Below, in pieces: positions 31,920-33,195 of a stretch of DNA of 33,195 nucleotides. The position numbers were made by a program, and so were the translations under genes. Numbering within the stretch: position 1 is the stretch's first letter; every line of letters begins with the position of its first letter. Source of the DNA: an uncultured Collinsella sp. (lineage in GTDB: Bacteria > Actinomycetota > Coriobacteriia > Coriobacteriales > Coriobacteriaceae); the NCBI GenBank assembly GCA_958415665.1, contig CATYZK010000021.1, positions 1-33,195 of the forward strand, read 5' to 3'. The notes under the pieces were generated by a model, which did not search any database, was not told the origin of the DNA, and saw nothing but the letters and a program-made list of their open reading frames with translations.

Positions 31920-32858
31920 CTACCCGCACAGTGTGGTTACCAAAGGAATGGTCAGAATGGAGCAGATGATCGACAAAAACGTGCACTGCATCATGGGGCG
32001 TGCGTCTTTACCGTATTGGAGGCAGTACAGCGTGCCGTTACTGCCCACGGGCATCGCCATCTCGAGCACGAGCGTCGTGATAAACATGGGCGTCATGCCG
32101 GGCCACAAGCGCGCGACGGCAAGACATGCCACCGGCACGACAACCAGGCGAAACGCCACGGCGACATAGGCGCGCCAGTTGGTGAGCATCTCGAGCGGAC
32201 GGTACTTGGCGATAGACGACCCCATGAGCAACAATGCCGCTGGAGTGGTCATGGTGCCAACGATGGAAATCGAGTCGCCCAACACGCCCCAATCGGTCCA
32301 TCCCGTCAGCACGATTACGAGCACAACAAGGCTCGCGATAAGGCCGGGGTTTTTACAACAAGCGGCAAGGTTTCGCAGTTGCTTCTTAAGACCGCCCCGT
32401 GCACCACTAAAGAGCATGACACCGACGGTAAACATAAATATGTTGAGGGGGATGAGCGCAATCGATGCATAGAGCAGTGCCTGTTTTCCAAGCACCGCCT
32501 GAATGACCGGAAACCCGATAAAGCCGGCATTGCCAAAGAGCACGGCAAAGCGATACGAGCACTCGGTTCCCTTAGGCACACGAAGAGCAGCGGTAACGGC
32601 AAACGCAATAACGATTGCCACCATATACATGACGACAGCGAGGCCCATAAGCGAAAACGTATCGGCAGCGCTCGGCAGCTGTACATCGTCACCCAACGCC
32701 GACGAAAGCACCAAGCACGGCAACGCCACCTGCAGCAGCAAACGCGAAAGCTCGCGCTCAAACTCAGCCTTCATAAACCCCAGCTTGGAGATACACCACC
32801 CCAACAGGATCGGCAAAGAAACCGTCACCATCTGCAACGCCACGCTCGTAAAGCTCAT
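31920..32858 (-). CDS. AEC-family (auxin efflux carrier-type) transporter
   Basis: A 312-residue membrane protein with about ten hydrophobic segments in two five-helix halves. Typical AEC features are visible: SLPILLGWCISKLGFM at the start, LPCLVLSSAL, FGNAGFIGFPVIQAVLG in the first half, TPAALLLMGSSIA in the loop before the second half, and MAMPVGSNGTLYCLQYG. AEC proteins export small carboxylates such as malate or malonate, or other organic anions; the substrate is not evident. The ATG has AGAGGGGG five bases upstream. The gene stands between two copies of a composite hairpin element, with the upstream copy making up its leader and promoter region. Confidence 0.88.
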   Translation of the reverse strand: MSFTSVALQMVTVSLPILLGWCISKLGFMKAEFERELSRLLLQVALPCLVLSSALGDDVQLPSAADTFSLMGLAVVMYMVAIVIAFAVTAALRVPKGTECSYRFAVLFGNAGFIGFPVIQAVLGKQALLYASIALIPLNIFMFTVGVMLFSGARGGLKKQLRNLAACCKNPGLIASLVVLVIVLTGWTDWGVLGDSISIVGTMTTPAALLLMGSSIAKYRPLEMLTNWRAYVAVAFRLVVVPVACLAVARLWPGMTPMFITTLVLEMAMPVGSNGTLYCLQYGKDARPMMQCTFLSIICSILTIPLVTTLCG

Positions 32859-32880
32859 CCATCCCCCTCTTAGTTATCCC

Positions 32881-33195
32881 ACGAGGGCCGGGGCGGGGTG
32901 CTTGGTTTTGGAAGTGGGCTTCGCGAACTTCCAAAACCGGCCGGCCGGGGGGGGGGGCTTTTTTTGTCTCTGGGGGTTGCCCCAAAACCAAAACCCCCCC
33001 CCCCCGCCCCGGCCCCGGCAATGTATCACTGGCTGACCAAAGTAAGATATACAGTTTCCAGGGCCGTAACAGCAATAGCCCCATCACATTAAAAAATATC
33101 AGCCCTCGCAGATCGAAACGGTCGAGAGGGCCGCCTCCGGGCGGGTTACCTTGCTCCGGGGAGGTAGCGAAGCCCACATCCCGGAGCCAGGTAAC
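32881..33195. repeat. Composite hairpin element, copy 2 (cut by the window end)
   Basis: Same order as copy 1: ACGAGGGCCGGGG; a perfect 12-bp hairpin GGTTTTGGAAGT/ACTTCCAAAACC (32904-32938) with loop GGGCTTCGCGA; a G11 run (32947-32957) facing a C12 run (32994-33005) around GGGGGTTGCCCC; the shared middle; then the large terminal hairpin, whose left arm is complete and right arm is cut at 33195. It fills nearly all of the 337-base gap after 32858. On the minus strand TTGCTG (33070-33075) and TATATC (33046-33051), 18 bases apart, could be the AEC promoter. Confidence 0.85.

Noticed and set aside
32764..33177. A 137-codon minus-strand frame running from the second hairpin element into the AEC gene
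   Set aside because: It overlaps the AEC start in another frame; the similarity to a frame in copy 1 is explained by DNA-level repeat homology, and copy 1 contains stops.

Overview
The window is a high-GC stretch of a Gram-positive chromosome. I read it as a member of the Coriobacteriia (Actinomycetota), most likely Collinsella or a close relative. The reasons are the GC-rich codon use, purine-rich Shine-Dalgarno (SD) sites before almost every gene, a histidine operon whose first gene fuses HisZ to a short HisG, and many palindromic intergenic repeats. The genus is an inference; no 16S rRNA or other decisive marker is present.

Layout. 1-2004: a gluQ-type tRNA-modifying synthetase cut by the window edge, a convergent metallophosphoesterase and a small membrane protein. 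2127-7118: a lower-GC defence island. It holds a candidate structured RNA or attenuator, an AIPR-like gene, an EcoRII-like restriction enzyme whose start overlaps a cytosine-5 methyltransferase gene, and an orphan AbiEi-like regulator. 7255-10088: a DUF4342-like protein and an OmpR-type two-component pair. 10111-12020: a PTS IIB and VOC protein pair, a membrane-anchored helical-repeat protein, tRNA-Leu(UAA), and two palindromic elements behind the tRNA. 12018-17429, nearly all on the minus strand: ppx, an FtsB/DivIC-like protein, eno, mazG, yfcE and a LarC C-terminal-domain protein.

17535-22048: a fused double ABC exporter coupled to a YgbA-type cysteine-rich protein, with near-identical palindromes on both sides. 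22049-31308: all steps of histidine biosynthesis. The minus-strand order is hisZ-hisG fusion, hisD, hisC, hisB, hisH, hisA, hisF, hisI, a 75-residue unknown, hisE. A PHP-type histidinol-phosphate phosphatase faces them convergently and supplies the missing phosphatase step. 31309-33195: an AEC-family transporter between two copies of a roughly 300-bp composite hairpin element. Compensatory differences between the copies keep the long stem paired.

The most unusual items are the duplicated hairpin element around the AEC gene, the terminated leader RNA complementary to the ribosome-binding site of the AIPR-like gene, the GTTGCAAC palindromes shared by the AbiEi-like and methyltransferase promoters, the tRNA-derived palindromic element behind tRNA-Leu, and the HisZ-HisG fusion. 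I saw no CRISPR array, rRNA, intact transposase or integrase.
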